From VRUE01 sp963753585 (GTDB lineage Bacteria > Actinomycetota > Thermoleophilia > Solirubrobacterales > 70-9), in the NCBI GenBank assembly GCA_963753585.1, contig CAVWCU010000001.1:1736001-1800000 (forward strand): DNA of 64,000 bases, given 5' to 3'. A program made the position numbers and the translations under genes. Below the pieces are notes generated by a model, which was given only the letters and a program-made list of their open reading frames with translations, was not told where the DNA came from and did not search any database. Below, piece by piece: positions 20,972 to 30,794 of the stretch (positions are counted from its first letter, which is position 1; every line of letters starts with the position of its first letter).

Positions 20972-21838
20972 ATGAAGCTCACGAGAAGATCTGCCCTCCT
21001 CCTCCGCGCAGCCGTGGCACTAGGGCTCGCCTTCATCTACATACCCCTGATCGTGCTCGCGATCTACGCCTTCAACTCGAGCAACATCCTCGAGTGGCCG
21101 CCGCCGGGGCTGACCCTCGACTGGTTCCCGAAGGCGATCGAGGACGAATTCGCCCGCGAGGCCTTCGTCACCTCGATCAAGGCCGCCACCGCCGCCACCG
21201 CGATAGCGCTCGTGCTGGGGACGCTCGCCTCGCTCGCGGTCGCCCGGCACCGCTTCTTCGGCCGCGAGACGATCTCCTTCCTCGTCATCCTGCCGATCGC
21301 GCTGCCGGGCATCGTCACCGGCGTCGCCCTCAGCAACACTTTCACCCAGGTGCTCGGGATCGACCTCGGCCTCTTCACCGTGATCGTCGGCCACGCCACC
21401 TTCTGCATCGTCGTCATCTACAACAACACGATCGCCCGCCTGCGCCGGGTCTCGACCTCCTTCGAGGACGCCTCGGCCGACCTCGGCGCTCACACCTGGC
21501 AGACCTTCCGGTTCGTCACGCTGCCCAGCCTGCGCACGGCGCTGGGCGCCGGCGCCCTGCTCGCCTTCGGCCTCTCCTTCGACGAGATCATCGTCACCAC
21601 GTTCACGATCGGCGCCGGCGAAGAAACCCTGCCGATCTGGATCTTCCGCAACCTTTTCCGTCCCAACCAGCTGCCGATCGTCAACGCCGTGGCCGTGATC
21701 GTCGTCCTGCTCTCGATCATCCCCGTCTACCTTGCGCACCGCCTCACCCGCGACGAAGACGGCGCGGCCACCGCTCGCGGGGGCCGCGGCAGGATCGAGG
21801 GCGGCGGCGTGGAGACCGAGGCAACCGCGGTGCCGTGA
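20972..21838 (+). CDS. potC: Polyamine-type ABC transporter permease, PotC-like
   Basis: 288 residues, second permease of the operon. Six hydrophobic segments; EAA loop DASADLGAHTWQTFRFVTLP. N-terminal FIYIPLIVLAIYAFN is typical of PotC. ATG 20972 lies 17 bases after the PotB stop. A hydrophilic Gly/Arg-rich tail of about 30 residues follows the last helix. Its stop is immediately adjacent to the stop of the convergent carboxylase gene, with no space for a separate terminator. Confidence 0.9.
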   Translation: MKLTRRSALLLRAAVALGLAFIYIPLIVLAIYAFNSSNILEWPPPGLTLDWFPKAIEDEFAREAFVTSIKAATAATAIALVLGTLASLAVARHRFFGRETISFLVILPIALPGIVTGVALSNTFTQVLGIDLGLFTVIVGHATFCIVVIYNNTIARLRRVSTSFEDASADLGAHTWQTFRFVTLPSLRTALGAGALLAFGLSFDEIIVTTFTIGAGEETLPIWIFRNLFRPNQLPIVNAVAVIVVLLSIIPVYLAHRLTRDEDGAATARGGRGRIEGGGVETEATAVP

Positions 21839-23407
<1,569 letters not shown>

Positions 23408-23447
23408 CGAGCGGGAGAGTCTATTTATCCGTGACCGAGAAAGGTGC

Positions 23448-23465
23448 GATACCCAATCAGGTATC
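23448..23465. promoter_or_regulatory. Palindromic operator-like site GATACC-N6-GGTATC
   Basis: An exact 6-bp inverted repeat spaced by six bases ends nine bases before the GTG start of the HTH gene. This is the expected position and form for autoregulation by a dimeric Xre-type repressor. It also lies 41 bases from the carboxylase start on the other strand, so it might affect both. Confidence 0.55.
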
Positions 23466-23473
23466 ATCGTGGC

Positions 23474-23779
23474 GTGAATTCGCCCCAAACGCTTCTTCGC
23501 CAAGTGCGATCAGCGGCCGGCCTGTCGCAGCGAGCCCTCGCCAAACGGGCCGATACGTCGCAGCCCGCAATCGCCCGCTACGAGCGCGGTCTCGCCACAC
23601 CGTCGTGGGGAACATTGCAGCGGCTCGCGGCGGCGTGTGGGCGCAACCTCCGGCTTAGCGCGGAGATCGCGGCCGATCCGCACGACGTCGAGCTCGCCGC
23701 GCGCATGCTGGAGCTCACTCCGCAGGAGCGTCTTCATGCCCTTTCGAGCTACGCACGTCTCCGGGGACCGGCAAAGTGA
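23474..23779 (+). CDS. Xre-family HTH regulator (possible antitoxin)
   Basis: 101 residues. A classic Cro/C1 helix-turn-helix fills residues 8-65 (LRQVRSAAGLSQRALAKRA and SQPAIARYERGLATPSWGTL), followed by a helical tail. GTG 23474 is preferred because the earlier GTG 23444 would place the coding start across the operator-like palindrome. It overlaps the next gene by four bases (GTGA). HTH plus nucleotidyltransferase pairs of this kind usually behave as toxin-antitoxin or abortive-infection modules, so this would be the DNA-binding antitoxin. Confidence 0.78.
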   Translation: MNSPQTLLRQVRSAAGLSQRALAKRADTSQPAIARYERGLATPSWGTLQRLAAACGRNLRLSAEIAADPHDVELAARMLELTPQERLHALSSYARLRGPAK

Positions 23780-24267
23780 CGGAGTTCGATCCCGAGCGCC
23801 TGCTGCGGGTTTTGGTCGAGCATGAAGTCGACTTCTGCGTGGTCGGAGCGGTCGCTGCCTGGCTGCAGGGAAGCCCGGCCGTCACGCTCGACCTGGACGT
23901 GATGCCGCGCCGTGACCTGGACAACGCCGACCGCCTGGCTGCGGCGCTCAACTCGCTCGATGCGCGGCCGCTGGGTGGCGAGGCACAAGTCGAGCTGGAG
24001 GGAGCCGACTTCCTCGGCTGGCAGATGCAGCGATTCGACACCGATGCCGGCCCGCTCGACATCGTCCCCGAGGCCGCCGCGATCGGCGGGTTTGAGGAAG
24101 TCGCGACGGTCCCGCTCTCCCTGGGCGATCTCTCGGTGCGGGCGATCACGCTCGACGAGGTGATCGCCTCCAAGGAGAAGCTGGGACGCCCCAAGGACAC
24201 AGCCGCACTGCCTGCACTGTACGCGGCGCGCGAGGCCCTGCGGCAGCGGCGCGAATCGAGCGGCTGA
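23776..24267 (+). CDS. Nucleotidyltransferase-fold protein (AbiEii/MNT-like, possible toxin)
   Basis: 163 residues. The start has the Pol-beta-type nucleotidyltransferase pattern of the AbiEii/COG4914-like group: FCVVGAVAAWLQGSP followed by TLDLDVMP, where the two Asp residues bind metal. A third acidic position may be Asp95 in GPLDIVPE. The C-terminal helix contains SKEKLGRPKDTAALPAL, typical of this group. It is coupled to the preceding HTH gene by a GTGA overlap. Known relatives act as TA toxins by adding nucleotides to tRNA or other targets; the function here is inferred. Confidence 0.7.
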   Translation: MTEFDPERLLRVLVEHEVDFCVVGAVAAWLQGSPAVTLDLDVMPRRDLDNADRLAAALNSLDARPLGGEAQVELEGADFLGWQMQRFDTDAGPLDIVPEAAAIGGFEEVATVPLSLGDLSVRAITLDEVIASKEKLGRPKDTAALPALYAAREALRQRRESSG

Positions 24268-24285
24268 AGAGACCTGCGACAACGA

Positions 24286-24313
24286 CGAAGGGCCCGCCGA
24301 AGCGGGCCCTTCG
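24286..24313. terminator. Bidirectional hairpin between convergent genes
   Basis: CGAAGGGCCCGC-CGAA-GCGGGCCCTTCG is a perfect 12-bp stem with a four-base loop, placed between the nucleotidyltransferase stop and the stop of the convergent secreted-protein gene. No T-run on either side. Confidence 0.65.
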
Positions 24314-24339
24314 AACCCCGGTCAGGGGCAGATTCGTGC

Positions 24340-24969
24340 CTAGAGTTCGGCGCAGATGGCGAAGGCCTCGATCGACCAGTCTCCGTAGGGCCCGCCGCCG
24401 GTCTCGTGCGCGAAGGCCGACCAGCCGGTGCGCTGGGAGCCGGTGGAGAACGGGCTCGAGCCGGTGACCGCGACGTTGGCGAGTTCGCCGCTGAGGCGCA
24501 CACCCCCGCTGATCGCGAACTTGCCGCTCGGGCAGTTGGCGGTGACCGACTTGGACTGTTCGGTGTTTTCGCCGCTGCTCGCGTTCTCGTAGACGACGTT
24601 CTTGACCAGCTGAGCGAGGAAGCTAGGGACGAGCTTGCCGCTGCTCACGGCTCCGTTCTTGATCTTCGGTTCCGTGACCACTTGGCCGCCAAGCTGGCCG
24701 GAACGCACCGAGCCGTTGGCGAGCTGACTGGAGCCGATCGTCGCGGCGGCGATCTTCGCCCCGGTGATGGCGCCGTTGCGCAGCTTCTTGTTGACGACCG
24801 CGCCGTTGCGCAGCTTCGGCGTCGTCACCGCCCCGTTGGCGATGCTTGCGGTCTTCACCGAGTTCTTGCTCGCGGTCTTCGCCGCCACGGCGGCGCCGCT
24901 CAGCGCCACGAACAGGGCGATGCATGCGATCACGGTTGCGGGGTTCAGGTGCCTCTTCATCAGCTTCAA
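24340..24969 (-). CDS. Secreted protein with NGAV/KL decapeptide repeats
   Basis: 209 residues. Signal peptide (VIACIALFVALSGAAVAA), then about eight imperfect 10-residue repeats of the form NGAV-xx-KLR (residues 33-115), then a C-terminal domain with conserved CPSG and a WSIEAFAIC ending; its two cysteines may pair. Proteins of this layout are common and multicopy in Solirubrobacterales; function unknown, probably an exported beta-rich surface protein. TTG 24969 is supported by AGAGGA five bases upstream; ATG 24960 is three codons later but has poor spacing. Confidence 0.75.
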   Translation of the reverse strand: MKLMKRHLNPATVIACIALFVALSGAAVAAKTASKNSVKTASIANGAVTTPKLRNGAVVNKKLRNGAITGAKIAAATIGSSQLANGSVRSGQLGGQVVTEPKIKNGAVSSGKLVPSFLAQLVKNVVYENASSGENTEQSKSVTANCPSGKFAISGGVRLSGELANVAVTGSSPFSTGSQRTGWSAFAHETGGGPYGDWSIEAFAICAEL

Positions 24970-24991
24970 CTCGTTCCTCTCGTTTCGTGGT

Positions 24992-25204
24992 TCAGGCGCC
25001 GAACGGCTGCTTGCGCGGTTCGGCCAAGTTGTCCAAGATGCGCTCCAGATCGGTCTCCGCGAGGCCGGAGTCGCTCCCGGCTCGCAACTGCACGCGAGTG
25101 CCGAAGCCTTTCTCGGCCATCGTCACCTCTACCCCTTCGACAGCGGCGACCAACTCAGCCAGCTCGGGCTCGGACTTCATCAGCGTCCGCGAGACCTCGA
25201 TCAT
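24992..25204 (-). CDS. Small hypothetical protein, 70 aa
   Basis: Short soluble protein starting MIEVSRTLMKSEPEL. The beginning resembles the first strand of SRPBCC/START-fold proteins, but it is far too short for a complete domain, so it may be a remnant. It lies between the secreted repeat-protein gene and the mutase gene, on the same strand. No good RBS is visible. Real but uncertain. Confidence 0.35.
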   Translation of the reverse strand: MIEVSRTLMKSEPELAELVAAVEGVEVTMAEKGFGTRVQLRAGSDSGLAETDLERILDNLAEPRKQPFGA

Positions 25205-25273
25205 GCGGCCCGCTTCAACCCCAGCGAGGCAGTTCCTCCCCAGTCTGGACGCCTGGGCGAGTCCGTTCAGCAG

Positions 25274-26898
25274 CTAGAAGAACGCGCCGCCCTTGTACTC
25301 GCCGAAGACGTCGCGCATGGCACCGCAGACCTCGCCGATCGAGGCGTTGGCGGCGAGCGCGGCGCGAATCGGGTGCAGGAGGTTGCCCTCTCCCCGGGCG
25401 ACATCGCGAAGGGCCTCCAGCTTCGCCTCGACGGCGGCCTCCTCGCGGGACTCCTTGAACGTCTTCAGGCGGGCCAGCTGGCGCTCCTCGGCCTCGGGGT
25501 CGACCCGGAGGATGTCGACTTCGTCGACCTGGTCGGTGACGTATTTGTTGACGCCGACGATGATGTCCTGGCCGGACTTGTAGCGCTCGTGGTAGGAGTG
25601 CGCGGACTCCTCGATCTCACGCTGCATGAACTCCAGCGCCTCGACCGAGCCGCCCATCTCCTCGACCTTCTCCATCAGCTCCCAGGAGCGGGCCTCGATC
25701 TCGTCGGTCAGCGACTCGACGAAGTAGGACCCGGCGAAAGGGTCGACCGTATCGGCGGCACCCGACTCGTGAGCAAGCACCTGTTGGGTGCGCAACGCGA
25801 TCCGGGCCGAGCGCTCGGTCGGCAGCGCCAGCGCCTCGTCGAAGCCGTTGGTGTGCAGGCTCTGGGTGCCGCCACAGACGGCGGCGAAGCCCTGTAGGGC
25901 GACGCGGATGATGTTGACCTCGGGCTGCTGGGCCTGCAGCGTCACGCCCCCGGTCTGGGTGTGGAAGCGAATCTTCATCGAGTTGGGGTTCTCGGCGCCG
26001 AACCGCTCGGCGACGATCTTCGCCCACATCCGCCGCACCGCCCGGAACTTGGCGATCTCCTGGAAGACGTTGTTGTGGCCGTTGAAGAAGAAGGCGAGGC
26101 GGGGTGCGAACTCGTCGATCTTCAGGCCGCGCTCAAGCGCGGCTTCGACGTAGGCGATCGCGTTGGAGAGCGTGAAGGCGACCTCCTGCACGGCCGAGCA
26201 GCCCTTCTCGCGGATGTGGTACCCGGAGATCGAGATCGTGTTCCACTTCGGCACGTTCTCGTGGCAGTACTCGAAGATGTCCGTCGTCAGCCGCATCGTC
26301 GGCACCGGCGGGTAGATGTAGTTGCCGCGTGCCATGTACTCCTTCAGCACGTCGTTCTGGACCGTGCCGCGCAGCTTCTGCGACGGCACGCCCTGCTCCT
26401 CGCCGACCAGCTCGTAGAGCAGCAGGAGGATCGCCGCCGGCGCGTTGATCGTCATCGAGGTCGAGACGCCGTCGAGCGGGATCTGCTCGAAGCAGATCCG
26501 CATGTCCTCGATCGTGTCGATCGGGACGCCGGTGCGCCCGACCTCGCCCCGGCAGAGCGGGTCGTCGGAGTCGCGGCCGAGCTGGGTCGGCAGGTCGAAG
26601 GCCATCGAGAGGCCGGTGGACCCATGTTCGATCAGGTAGCGATAGCGCTCGTTGGTGTCCTCGGGCGTAGCGAAACCGGCGTACTGGCGCATCGTCCAGA
26701 GCCGGTCGCGGTACATGCCGTCGTGGATGCCGCGCGTGAAGGGGGGGCGCCCGGCTCGCCAAGGCGCTCCTCTAGCCCTGGGGCGACATCGTCCTCGTCA
26801 TAAACACGCTGAATCTCGATGCCGGAATCGGTGAAGACGCGCTCGTCGTCTGGGCCGACGAGGGGCGCAATCGTGCGATGGGTCTCTTCTGTGGCCAT
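25274..26898 (-). CDS. Methylmalonyl-CoA mutase-type large subunit (frame broken in a C7 run near 26742)
   Basis: About 541 residues, catalytic TIM-barrel subunit of an adenosylcobalamin-dependent acyl-CoA mutase. The size without a C-terminal B12 domain means a separate small B12-binding subunit is expected elsewhere. Visible blocks: MRQYAGFATPEDTNERYRYL with the Tyr typical of methylmalonyl-CoA mutase, GLSMAFDLPTQLG, ISISGYHIREKGC and HTQTGGVTLQAQQP. ATG 26898 (MATEETHRTIAPL) begins the protein; after LGEPGAPP the frame shifts. Adding one C to the seven-C run restores FTRGIHDGMYRDRL, a textbook homopolymer error. With the nearby carboxylase it would convert propionyl-CoA to succinyl-CoA. 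It could also act on hydroxyisobutyryl-CoA-like substrates. Confidence 0.88.
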
Positions 26899-27062
26899 GT
26901 CGACAGGATATGCGGGTATCCCGTGCGCTTGCGGCCGACCGGAACATTGCGGCCAATTACGGTTTGTTGAGGTGCAGGCCGGGAATAATCTTGGCTGCAA
27001 ATCGACATGCCGTAAGTCGCCAAACGGGGCAGCAGGGGGCGGCAGTAAAACGGAGGATCGAT

Positions 27063-28337
27063 ATGAGAGAAGTGACCCAGCCGGTAAGGGCCCGGGGGAC
27101 GATGCGCTCAGCGGTAGCAGTGGTCGCTGCACTGGCTGCGTTGCTTGCCTTTGCGCCCTTTGCCTCGGCCACCAGCGACCCGCTCGCCAGCGGTACGACG
27201 AGCATCACCCTCAACAAGGGCTTCTTCAAGAAGCTGAAGAAGAACGGCGTGAAGGTGCTCAAGGTGAGCCCCGCCACGCTGAAGAACCGCAAGGTGGGGC
27301 TGCCCGTGATCGGCGGCTCGCTGGACCCGACCACAGGTGCCGGCACGGTCGAACACAGCGGCGGAATCAAGTTCAAGCGCGGCAAAAAGACCGCCGCGGT
27401 CAACACCCTGGTGCTCGAATCCGCAACGTCCTCGCTGAAAGCCAAGGTCGGCGGAAAGACGATGAAGCTCGCCTCGGTGAAGGGCTACACCGCCACCCGC
27501 AACGGCTTCGGCACTAACGTCAGCATCTCCGCCCTGAAGCTCACCGGCAAGGCCGCCAAGCAGCTGAACAAAAAGCTCGGCTTCACCGGTAAAAAGAGCG
27601 GCAACAAGGGCAAGAAGCGGGCTTCGGCCAGCAAGAAAGCCCAGCCCCCGTTCAAGGGCAACCAGGTTCTCGGGTCCTCGACCAGCGAAACCCAGCCGAA
27701 AACGGTCGCGGTGCTGCCGACCGGAAACGCAACGCTCGCGCTGAGCGCGTCGGCCGCACTGAAACTGAACAACGTCGGTCCTCAGCCCGAATTCCCCAAA
27801 CCGGGGCCGTTCGCGGTGAAACTCGCGCCGGTGGCGCCGACCAGCGTCATTGACGCCGGTCCTCCGCCGACGCTGGCCTTCCCGATCGGCGGCGGCACGA
27901 TGTCGCCGACGGCAACAGCCGGAACGCTTCAGACCCTGGGTGGCGTGACGCTGACCCAGAGCCTGGAAGCTGCTCCGCCCCCCGGCACCAAAGGCGTTAC
28001 GACGCTGACGATGAAAGACATCTGGGTCGACATGAGCACGAAGGTCGCCACGGTGGAAGTCTCGATCGAAAATCCGAAAACCCCGGAAGCCAACCTCGGC
28101 AACCTGGGGAGGTCCTCGATCGCCGACATCATCCTGACCGGAGCGGTGGTCACCTCCGACCCGGCTACCCACACGATCAGCGTCCTCAACGCGTCCGCGA
28201 CCCTGCAGGCCGTGACCGCGGAGACCCTGAACTCGGTGTTCATCACGCCGATCGAAAAAGCAACTGGGGAACCACAGGAAAAGTTCGCCGCCGGCGACCC
28301 GCTGGGAAGCTTCTCCTTCACGGCGACGACGCAGTAG
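27063..28337 (+). CDS. Secreted HtaA-like surface protein
   Basis: 424 residues with a signal peptide (AVAVVAALAALLAFAPFASA) and no lipobox. The mature part has a beta-rich domain (residues 40-165) with TSITLNKGFFKKLKKNGVKV, LPVIGGSLDPTTGAGTVEHS and GGIKFKRG, then a Lys-rich linker, then a second related copy (ALAFPIGGG-TMSPTATAGTL...GGVTLTQ). This duplicated pattern resembles HtaA domains, which bind haem in Corynebacterium, but haem binding is not shown here. GGAGGAT lies eight bases before ATG 27063. It is divergent from the mutase gene and ends at a strong terminator. Confidence 0.7.
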   Translation: MREVTQPVRARGTMRSAVAVVAALAALLAFAPFASATSDPLASGTTSITLNKGFFKKLKKNGVKVLKVSPATLKNRKVGLPVIGGSLDPTTGAGTVEHSGGIKFKRGKKTAAVNTLVLESATSSLKAKVGGKTMKLASVKGYTATRNGFGTNVSISALKLTGKAAKQLNKKLGFTGKKSGNKGKKRASASKKAQPPFKGNQVLGSSTSETQPKTVAVLPTGNATLALSASAALKLNNVGPQPEFPKPGPFAVKLAPVAPTSVIDAGPPPTLAFPIGGGTMSPTATAGTLQTLGGVTLTQSLEAAPPPGTKGVTTLTMKDIWVDMSTKVATVEVSIENPKTPEANLGNLGRSSIADIILTGAVVTSDPATHTISVLNASATLQAVTAETLNSVFITPIEKATGEPQEKFAAGDPLGSFSFTATTQ

Positions 28338-28365
28338 CGGCAACCCGAGTCACAGCACTCGCGGC

Positions 28366-28396
28366 GAGGGCGGCCTACGGGCCGCCCTCTTCTTTT
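28366..28396 (+). terminator. Rho-independent terminator
   Basis: GAGGGCGGCC-TACG-GGCCGCCCTC stem followed by TTCTTTT, 29 bases after the HtaA-like gene. It lies directly before the end of the convergent UDP-sugar decarboxylase gene. Confidence 0.85.
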
Positions 28397-28400
28397 GGTG

Positions 28401-29348
28401 TCAGTCCGAAGCCCCGGCCAGCCGGTCGACGCCCGACCGCTCGATCGTCATCCGCAGGCCGTCGAGCAGCTCGACGGCCGGCTCCCAGCCGAGCAGGTCG
28501 CGGGCGCGGGCGATGTCGGGGCGGCGCTGCTGCGGATCGTCAACCGGCAGCGGCTCGAAGACGATCTCCGAGCGCGACTCGGTCACCTCGATCACCTTCT
28601 TGGCAAGTTCGAGCAGGGTGAATTCGTTCGGGTTGCCGATGTTGACCGGCGAGTGCACGTCGGACTCCGCCAGGGCGACGATGCCGCGAATCAGGTCGTC
28701 GACGTAACAGAAGCTGCGGGTCTGCTCGCCCTCGCCGAAGACGGTCAGCGGCCGGTCCTCGAGCGCCTGGCGCATGAAGGTCGGGATCGCCCGCCCGTCG
28801 TGCGCGCGCATGCGCGGCCCGTAGGTGTTGAAGATGCGGACGATCGAGGTGTCGACCCCCTGCTGGCGGTGGTAGGCCATCGTCAGCGCCTCGGCGTAGC
28901 GCTTCGCCTCGTCGTAGACCCCGCGCGGGCCGATCGGGTTGACGTGCCCCCAGTAATCCTCGGTCTGGGGATGGACCTCGGGGTCGCCGTAGACCTCGCT
29001 GGTCGAGGCGAGCAGGAAGCGGGCGCGCTTGAACTTGGCCACCCCGAGCATGTGATGGGTCCCGTGGGAGCCGACTTTGAGCGTGTGCAGCGGCAACCGC
29101 AGGTAGTCGATCGGGCTCGCCGGCGAGGCCAGGTGGTAGACGAAGTCGACGTCCTCGGGGATGTCGACGTGCTCGGTGATGTCGATGTTGCGGAACTCGA
29201 AGGCCGCGTCGCGGATGTGCTCGATGTTCTGCAGCGAGCCGGTCTCGAGGTTGTCGACGCAGATCACCCGGTGACCCTGGCCGAGCAGGTAATCGCAGAG
29301 GTGGGAGCCGAGAAAGCCGGCACCGCCGGTGACCACGCAGGTGCTCAT
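28401..29348 (-). CDS. uxs: UDP-glucuronate decarboxylase (UDP-xylose synthase)
   Basis: 315 residues, extended SDR. N-terminal NAD site VTGGAGFLGSHLCDYLL; active site ASTSEVYGDPEVHPQ and YDEAKRYAEAL (Tyr-x3-Lys); RIFNTYGPRM and the family-specific HLASPASPIDYL and GDPEVHPQTEDYWGHVNPIGPR blocks match UXS rather than other UDP-sugar epimerases. It converts UDP-glucuronate to UDP-xylose for surface glycans. It is a single gene converging on the HtaA-like gene; a 135-base gap separates its start from the divergent sigma-factor gene. Confidence 0.9.
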   Translation of the reverse strand: MSTCVVTGGAGFLGSHLCDYLLGQGHRVICVDNLETGSLQNIEHIRDAAFEFRNIDITEHVDIPEDVDFVYHLASPASPIDYLRLPLHTLKVGSHGTHHMLGVAKFKRARFLLASTSEVYGDPEVHPQTEDYWGHVNPIGPRGVYDEAKRYAEALTMAYHRQQGVDTSIVRIFNTYGPRMRAHDGRAIPTFMRQALEDRPLTVFGEGEQTRSFCYVDDLIRGIVALAESDVHSPVNIGNPNEFTLLELAKKVIEVTESRSEIVFEPLPVDDPQQRRPDIARARDLLGWEPAVELLDGLRMTIERSGVDRLAGASD

Positions 29349-29483
29349 CGAGCCTGATGCTATCGGCCGTCCCCCTGAGCGGTCGTCGAGCTGCGATCCG
29401 CAATTTGCGAGTTACTTGGCCGATCACCCGTCCAGGAGGGGGGAGAACTCGCGATATCGGCCGCCTTCGGTTGGCATGTTCGG

Positions 29484-30794
29484 ATGACGGATCTGACCGG
29501 TGCAGAGGAGCTCAGTGGATTGAAAGAGCGGGAGTCGACTGCGACGCGGGGAGCGCGACTGGAGCGTGGCGACCTCGAGCGAGGGGAGACGGATGCGGCC
29601 CGCAAGCGTGCGGCGGTGGAGATGATCGCCCGCCACGAGCACACGCTGAAACGAACCGCCCGGCGCTTCTCGCTCGATGCCGAAGACGCCGACGACGCCT
29701 ATCAGCGCGCCCTGGAGATCGTCCTCACCAAAGCGCCGACGACAGACGCGCGGGAACTGATTCGCTGGACCCAGACGGTGACCAGGCACGAGGCGCTCGC
29801 GGTGCGCGAGAGCCGCGAAAGGCTGCTTGGCTCCCCCAGCCGCCGCGAGGGCGCCCTGGATCCGCTGGCCTCGATCCCGTCCGAGCGGGAGGGCCCCGGC
29901 GAGCAGGCCGAGCGACGCGAGACCGTCGCCCGCACTCGCGAGGCGCTGCGGGCGCTGAAGCCAGCGGAGCTGCGGGCCTTGAGCCTGCTGGCCAGCGGCT
30001 ACTCCTACGCCGAGATCGGCGAGATCACCGGCTTCAGCCAGACGAAGATCAACCGGGTCCTGGTCGAGGGGCGCAACAGGTTTCGCACCCTGCTCTCCAG
30101 TAGCGAGGATGGCAGCCGCTGCCGCGAACTGGGGCTGCTGCTCTCCGCCTTCTGCGACGGCGAGGCGAGCCCGGGCGACGCCGCGACGGTGCGCGAGCAC
30201 CTGCGGGCCTGCGCACACTGTCGCTCGACCATGCGTGCCTACCGGGCGGCCCCGCGGATCGCCGCCGCGCTGGCACCGGCGTTTCCGCCCTCTCGCTCCC
30301 TACTCGAACGAGCGCATGAGGCCTTCGCCGGGCTGTCCGCGCGCCTGCCAGGCATGGGCAGAGGCGCGGACTCCGCCGCCCAGATGGCCGCCGCGGGAGG
30401 CACCCACGGCGTCGGCGTGGCTGCGGCAGTCAAGCTTCTGGCGGTTTGCGCAGGTGTCGCCGGTGGAGCCGCGGCCTGCGTCGCCACCGGAGTGCTCCCA
30501 GACCCCCTGGCCGGGGGCGAGCGGCCACCGCGCCCGGCAGTCGAACGGGGGGCTGACCACCCGGAGGCCGCGGCGGTCGAATACGAGCCCGCGCCGCCGC
30601 CCGAGCCAAACCCCCAGCCCAAGCGGGAGCAGAAGGACGAGGCCGAGGACGTGAGCGCCGGCGCGACTCCCACAGGTGCGGTGCAGTACGAAGCGCCACC
30701 ACCGGTGGAGGCCCCGCCGACGGTCGAGCCGCCGCCGTCCACCGAAAGCGCCGCCCCGTCGAGCGGCTCCGCCGCCGGGGAGTTCGGCCCGTGA
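29484..30794 (+). CDS. Membrane-tethered ECF sigma factor with built-in anti-sigma zinc finger
   Basis: 436 residues in one chain. Residues 45-100 form sigma region 2 (RHEHTLKRTARRFSLDAEDADDAYQRAL); residues 155-205 region 4 (LRALKPAELRALSLLASGY and AEIGEITGFSQTKINRVL). A zf-HC2-like segment follows (HLRACAHC, the H-x3-C-x2-C anti-sigma motif, near residue 240), then one transmembrane segment (VAAAVKLLAVCAGVAGGAAACV) and a Pro/Glu-rich outer tail of about 95 residues. So sigma factor and anti-sigma are fused and anchored, and release probably needs proteolysis. The next gene, a surface protein, starts in a GTGA overlap with its stop and may be its partner. Confidence 0.82.
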   Translation: MTDLTGAEELSGLKERESTATRGARLERGDLERGETDAARKRAAVEMIARHEHTLKRTARRFSLDAEDADDAYQRALEIVLTKAPTTDARELIRWTQTVTRHEALAVRESRERLLGSPSRREGALDPLASIPSEREGPGEQAERRETVARTREALRALKPAELRALSLLASGYSYAEIGEITGFSQTKINRVLVEGRNRFRTLLSSSEDGSRCRELGLLLSAFCDGEASPGDAATVREHLRACAHCRSTMRAYRAAPRIAAALAPAFPPSRSLLERAHEAFAGLSARLPGMGRGADSAAQMAAAGGTHGVGVAAAVKLLAVCAGVAGGAAACVATGVLPDPLAGGERPPRPAVERGADHPEAAAVEYEPAPPPEPNPQPKREQKDEAEDVSAGATPTGAVQYEAPPPVEAPPTVEPPPSTESAAPSSGSAAGEFGP

